From: an uncultured Cytophagaceae bacterium | GTDB lineage: Bacteria; Bacteroidota; Bacteroidia; Cytophagales; Microscillaceae | Direction: 5' to 3' | DNA: 17,029 bases | NCBI GenBank assembly: GCA_937899305.1 | Contig: CALDJV010000594.1 | Location: forward strand, 1-17,029 | Shown here: positions 13,776 to 17,029 of the stretch, one piece after another | Numbering within the stretch: the stretch's first letter is position 1 | How the letters are laid out: the number at the start of each line of letters is the position of its first letter | Position numbers and translations under genes: made by a program | Notes under the pieces: generated by a model | What the model saw: only the letters and a program-made list of their open reading frames with translations | What the model was told of the DNA's origin: nothing | The model's database searches: none

Positions 13776-15092
13776 ATGAAAAAGTTCATCACTACACTTA
13801 AGAACATTTATGCAATAAAGGAATTGCGAACCAGACTTATCAACACTTTTTGGTTGTTGGTAGTCTTTCGTTTAGGTTCCTTTATTGTTGTGCCTGGAGT
13901 AAACTCTGCTGTACTACAAGCTCAGGCACCCAAAGGTGGAATATTTGGTATGCTTGATGTCTTCTTAGGAGGAGCATTTAGTAAAGCCTCTATTTTTGCC
14001 CTTGGTATTATGCCCTACATTTCAGCTTCAATTGTGATTCAATTGATGGAGGTCGCTGTTCCTTACTTCCAAAAGTTGAAAAAGGAAGGCGAGTCTGGAT
14101 TCAAAAAGAAAACTCAAATTACGCGTTATCTAACCATTGCAATTACAGCAGCTCAAGCGATTGGTTATATCCAGGCAACTATTCCTAGTAATGCCATTAT
14201 GGTACCTCAGTTGTTCTTCATCGTCTCTACTGTCATTATCCTTACCGCAGGTACTATCTTTACGATGTGGTTGGGAGAGAAAATTGACGATCGTGGTATT
14301 GGACAAGGAATTTCTCTATTGATCATGATTGGTATCATTTCTCGTTTGCCTTTGATGTTAATTCAAGAAGCTACTTCGAGAATCAATGGCGATGGAATTT
14401 TGGTTCTCATCCTTGAAATGATAGTGTTGTTCTTTGTAGTGATGAGCGTAGTAATGTTGACAGAAGCAGTTCGACGTATACCTATTCAATATGCAAAGCA
14501 AGTAGTGGGTAATCGAGTATACGGTGGCCAACGTCAATATTTACCATTGAAAGTAAATGCGGCAGGAGTAATGCCTATCATCTTTGCTCAAGCTTTGATG
14601 TTTGTTCCTGCATTAATTGCCCCCTACATAGGAGGGTCAAGTGTATCAGCCTTCTCGAAATTCACCACCTGGCAATACAACTTAGTATTTGGCCTGTTGA
14701 TCATCATCTTCACTTACTTTTACACCGCTATTTCGGTGAATCCAAAGCAAATTGCTGACGATTTGAAACGAAACGGTGGATTTATTGCTGGGGTAAAACC
14801 AGGAAGTAATACCTCTGAGTATATAGATAACATCATGTCTAAAATTACTTTACCAGGATCTATCTGGTTAGCAATTGTAGCAATCATGCCTGCCATTGCG
14901 GTAATATTTGGAGTGAAAGAAGGATTTGCTCAGTTCTATGGAGGTACGTCACTTTTGATTATGGTTGGGGTAATTCTGAATACCTTACAACAAATCAATA
15001 GTTACTTGTTGATGAGAAGATACGATGGCTATATGAAGTCTGGTGACGTGAAAGGCCAGGGTCGCTCTCAAAATATTGCGGTTGTTCAATAA
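13776..15092 (+). CDS. secY: Protein translocase channel subunit SecY
   Basis: SecY forms the protein-conducting channel of the inner membrane with SecE and SecG and works with SecA and ribosomes. The 438 aa show the expected series of about ten hydrophobic segments. The N-terminus (KELRTRLINTFWLLVVFRLGS, about 16-36) is typical. The plug and TM2 region reads GIFGMLDVFLGGAFSKASIF, then ALGIMPYISASIVIQL. The cytosolic loop before TM7 has RRIPIQYAKQVVGNR, and the region before TM9 NPKQIADDLKRNGGFI, then GVKPG, both diagnostic. It starts 3 nt after rplO, and its stop overlaps the map start (TAATG). Confidence 0.98.
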   Translation: MKKFITTLKNIYAIKELRTRLINTFWLLVVFRLGSFIVVPGVNSAVLQAQAPKGGIFGMLDVFLGGAFSKASIFALGIMPYISASIVIQLMEVAVPYFQKLKKEGESGFKKKTQITRYLTIAITAAQAIGYIQATIPSNAIMVPQLFFIVSTVIILTAGTIFTMWLGEKIDDRGIGQGISLLIMIGIISRLPLMLIQEATSRINGDGILVLILEMIVLFFVVMSVVMLTEAVRRIPIQYAKQVVGNRVYGGQRQYLPLKVNAAGVMPIIFAQALMFVPALIAPYIGGSSVSAFSKFTTWQYNLVFGLLIIIFTYFYTAISVNPKQIADDLKRNGGFIAGVKPGSNTSEYIDNIMSKITLPGSIWLAIVAIMPAIAVIFGVKEGFAQFYGGTSLLIMVGVILNTLQQINSYLLMRRYDGYMKSGDVKGQGRSQNIAVVQ

Positions 15093-15865
15093 TGATAGTA
15101 TACAAGACACAAGAAGAAATCGAGCTAATTAGGCAAAGTGCCCAAATCTTAGGAAAAGCACATGCCGAAGTAGCTAAAATGATTGAACCTGGAGTCACTA
15201 CTTCCGCATTAGATAAAAGAGCAGAAGAATTTATTAGAGACCATAAAGGAGAACCATCATTCAAAGGTTATAATTCGTTTCCTGCATCTTTGTGTATTTC
15301 AGTCAATGATGCTGTAGTACATGGCATTCCTAGTCAATACGAATTGCAAGAAGGAGATATTATATCAATTGATTGTGGTGTTTTTCTGAATGGCTTTCAC
15401 AGTGATAGTGCTTATACTTACCCCATCGGAGAGGTAAGCCCCGAAGTAAAAAAATTATTGAGGGTTACCAAAGAGTCCTTGGAAATTGGTATCAAGCATG
15501 CCATTTCAGGTTCTAGGGTGGGAGACGTAAGCTCTTCTATTCAAAAACACGTAGAAAAGAATGGCTTTTCTGTAATCAGAGAGTTGGTTGGCCACGGAGT
15601 GGGCCGCTCTTTACACGAATCTCCCGAGGTTCCCAATTATGGGAAAAGAGGGCGAGGTGCAAAACTCAAGGAAGGGTTGGTGATTGCCATTGAACCAATG
15701 GTAAATCTGGGTAAACGGAATGTAGTTCAAAGTAAAGATGGCTGGACCATCAAAACGTCTGACCATAGCCCCTCTGCTCACTACGAGCATACGGTGGCAA
15801 TAAAAAATGGTGAGGCTGATGTTCTGACAACATTTGAATATATAGAAGAAGTCTTCAAGATATAA
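15092..15865 (+). CDS. map: Methionine aminopeptidase, type I
   Basis: This enzyme removes the initiator Met from nascent proteins at the tunnel exit. The 257 aa match the short type I class. All five metal ligands are present: Asp94 (IDCGVF), Asp105 (HSDSAY), His168 (GHGVGR), Glu201 (IEPM) and Glu232 (YEHTVA), plus His77 (VHGIP) in the active site. No N-terminal zinc-finger extension is present. It overlaps secY by one base and lies 2 nt before infA; map between secY and infA is a common bacterial arrangement that ties maturation to ribosome synthesis. Confidence 0.98.
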   Translation: MIVYKTQEEIELIRQSAQILGKAHAEVAKMIEPGVTTSALDKRAEEFIRDHKGEPSFKGYNSFPASLCISVNDAVVHGIPSQYELQEGDIISIDCGVFLNGFHSDSAYTYPIGEVSPEVKKLLRVTKESLEIGIKHAISGSRVGDVSSSIQKHVEKNGFSVIRELVGHGVGRSLHESPEVPNYGKRGRGAKLKEGLVIAIEPMVNLGKRNVVQSKDGWTIKTSDHSPSAHYEHTVAIKNGEADVLTTFEYIEEVFKI

Positions 15866-15867
15866 TA

Positions 15868-16086
15868 ATGGCAAAACAACCATCCATAGAACAAGACGGT
15901 ACAATAACCGAAGCCCTTTCTAACGCGATGTTTCGTGTTGAGTTGCAAAATGGCCACGAGGTTATCGCCCATATTTCTGGTAAAATGAGAATGAATTATA
16001 TCAAGATTTTACCAGGAGATAAAGTAAAGCTAGAAATGTCGCCTTATGATTTGACCAAAGGGCGCATAGTATATCGATATAAATAG
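15868..16086 (+). CDS. infA: Translation initiation factor IF-1
   Basis: IF-1 occupies the 30S A site during initiation. The 72 aa are a single S1/OB fold and match the family: DGTITEALSNAMFRVELQNG, HEVIAHISGKMRMNYIKILPGD, KVKLEMSPYDLTKGRIVYRYK. The start is 2 nt after map, and rpmJ begins 8 nt after the stop. Confidence 0.98.
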   Translation: MAKQPSIEQDGTITEALSNAMFRVELQNGHEVIAHISGKMRMNYIKILPGDKVKLEMSPYDLTKGRIVYRYK

Positions 16087-16094
16087 ATAGAGAT

Positions 16095-16211
16095 ATGAAA
16101 GTTAAAGCATCTGTAAAGAAGCGTAGCGCCGATTGCAAGATTATCCGACGCAAGGGCAAGGTTTACGTGATTAATAAAAAGAATCCGAGGTTTAAACAAC
16201 GACAAGGGTAA
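16095..16211 (+). CDS. rpmJ: 50S ribosomal protein L36, zinc-free form
   Basis: This 38-aa protein begins MKVKASVKKRSADCK and ends NPRFKQRQG, the L36 signature. L36 sits in the 50S subunit near the stalk base. The usual zinc ligands (three Cys and one His) are reduced to a single Cys at residue 14, so this is the zinc-free form. Its stop TAA shares its last A with the ATG of rpsM. Confidence 0.96.
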   Translation: MKVKASVKKRSADCKIIRRKGKVYVINKKNPRFKQRQG

Positions 16212-16588
16212 TGGCTAGATTAGCAGGAGTAGACATCCCTGATAGAAAAAGGGGAGAGATCAGTTTGACTTACATTTACGGTATTGGTCTTAGCACCGCT
16301 CGCACTGTTTTAGAAAAAGCAGGGGTGGATCGTAACAAGAAAGTTATTGACTGGACAGATGAAGAATCTAACAAGATTCGTAGTATCATCAGTGCTGAGT
16401 ATAAAGTAGAAGGTGCGCTGAAGTCTGAAGTGCAGTTGAGCATCAAGCGATTGATGGATATTGGATGTTACCGTGGTATTCGCCACCGTAAAGGACTTCC
16501 ATTGCGAGGACAAAGGACTAAGAATAACTCTCGTACTCGCAAAGGTAAACGTAAGACTGTTGCCAACAAGAAAAAAGCAACTAAGTAA
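16211..16588 (+). CDS. rpsM: 30S ribosomal protein S13
   Basis: S13 lies in the 30S head and contacts P-site tRNA and the 50S proteins L5 and L31. The 125 aa match the family: MARLAGVDIPDRKRGEISL, YIYGIGLSTARTVLEKAGVD (helix-hairpin-helix-like), and GCYRGIRHRKGLPLRGQRTKNN, then a Lys/Arg-rich tail that reaches tRNA. It overlaps rpmJ by one base. In E. coli this gene opens the alpha operon; here it is continuous with spc. Confidence 0.98.
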   Translation: MARLAGVDIPDRKRGEISLTYIYGIGLSTARTVLEKAGVDRNKKVIDWTDEESNKIRSIISAEYKVEGALKSEVQLSIKRLMDIGCYRGIRHRKGLPLRGQRTKNNSRTRKGKRKTVANKKKATK

Positions 16589-16594
16589 GACACC

Positions 16595-16701
16595 CAATTG
16601 TTAAGTGGCTGAATGGTTAAATAATCCCTTGTATCAAAAAGAGATGCTTTTATTAATCCATACAGCCCCTTATAGCAAGGAGAGTAGCCATTTGGCAATT
16701 G
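16595..16701 (+). promoter_or_regulatory. Long-range stem in the rpsM-rpsK spacer
   Basis: Bases 16595-16610 (CAATTGTTAAGTGGCT) pair over all 16 positions with 16686-16701 (AGCCATTTGGCAATTG), using three G-T wobbles. Inside are smaller pairs: CCTTG (16627-16631) with CAAGG (16676-16680), and AAAAG (16637-16641) with CTTTT (16647-16651). The element fills most of a 143-nt gap, the longest in the operon, and ends 30 nt before rpsK. No T-run follows, and I see no promoter box. It could be a ribosomal-protein binding site or an RNA-processing site. Confidence 0.55.
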
Positions 16702-16731
16702 ACTGAAAAGTTGTTTATAGAGAAAAGAGTT

Positions 16732-17029
16732 ATGAGTCAAAAAAGAAAAGACAAAGCTAAAAAGCGAGTTGTAAATGTAGAGGCGGTAGGACAAGTGCAT
16801 ATCAGAGCCTCTTTCAACAATATCATTATTTCAATTACCAACTCTACAGGACAGGTAATTTCCTGGGCTTCAGCTGGTAAGATGGGCTTCCGTGGATCTA
16901 AGAAAAACACTCCATATGCTGCTCAGGTTGCTGCTAAAAACTGTGCCGAGGTTGCCCATGGTTTGGGTATGCGAAAAGCAGAAGTATTTGTAAAAGGCCC
17001 TGGTTCAGGACGTGAGTCTGCGATCAGAA
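16732..17029 (+). CDS. rpsK: 30S ribosomal protein S11 (partial, runs off the right edge)
   Basis: S11 is part of the 30S platform and lines the mRNA exit channel. The visible 99 residues cover most of the usual roughly 127: a basic N-terminus (KRKDKAKKRVV), ASFNNIIISITNSTG, ISWASAGKMGFRGSKKNTPYAA, and GMRKAEVFVKGPGSGRESAIR. The ATG at 16732 is preceded by an A/G-rich stretch (gagaaaagag) that may act as the ribosome site. rpsD, rpoA and rplQ would be expected beyond the window. Confidence 0.97.
   Translation, partial: MSQKRKDKAKKRVVNVEAVGQVHIRASFNNIIISITNSTGQVISWASAGKMGFRGSKKNTPYAAQVAAKNCAEVAHGLGMRKAEVFVKGPGSGRESAIR

Overview
The window looks like chromosomal DNA from a Bacteroidota bacterium, most likely a Cytophagales-type organism. 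This rests on four things: a perfect Bacteroidota-type promoter (TTTG, 19 nt, TAnnTTTG) in front of the ribosomal-protein genes, almost no Shine-Dalgarno sites, a surface protein with a type IX secretion (T9SS) C-terminal domain, and map placed between secY and infA. No family or species was computed; this is recognition only.

Layout. Bases 1 to about 21 look like the 3' end of a 5S rRNA, followed by a strong intrinsic terminator (58-89), so an rRNA operon probably ends at the left edge. From 104 to 2089 lies an accessory island. It holds a 5'-truncated RHS-repeat gene end carrying a C-terminal toxin-like domain (170/218-1462) and, 2 nt later, a small acidic protein that is a good candidate immunity protein (1465-1914). 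Two 79-bp direct repeats, differing at 5 positions, bracket this pair. Two hairpin terminators follow. On the minus strand, 2182-3921 encodes a secreted, very basic right-handed beta-helix protein with a T9SS sorting domain. A 468-bp intergenic region then leads to the ribosomal operon.

From 4390 to the right edge runs one long plus-strand operon fused from the S10, spc and alpha clusters: rplC-rplD-rplW-rplB-rpsS-rplV-rpsC-rplP-rpmC-rpsQ-rplN-rplX-rplE-rpsN-rpsH-rplF-rplR-rpsE-rpmD-rplO-secY-map-infA-rpmJ-rpsM-rpsK(partial). It makes 23 ribosomal proteins plus the translocon channel SecY, methionine aminopeptidase and IF-1. Genes are tightly packed and three junctions overlap as TAATG. rpsJ (S10), normally just before rplC, is absent here.

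The most interesting material is non-coding. The rplC leader holds a 9-bp hairpin whose loop is complementary to the sequence just before the start codon (a possible pseudoknot). Three of the few longer gaps inside the operon hold structure: a perfect 10-bp hairpin before rplP, a promoter-like sequence plus hairpin before rpsH, and a 16-bp long-range stem before rpsK. These are candidates for ribosomal-protein autoregulation in a phylum where such leaders are poorly described. The repeat-flanked RHS toxin/immunity remnant is the other candidate system.
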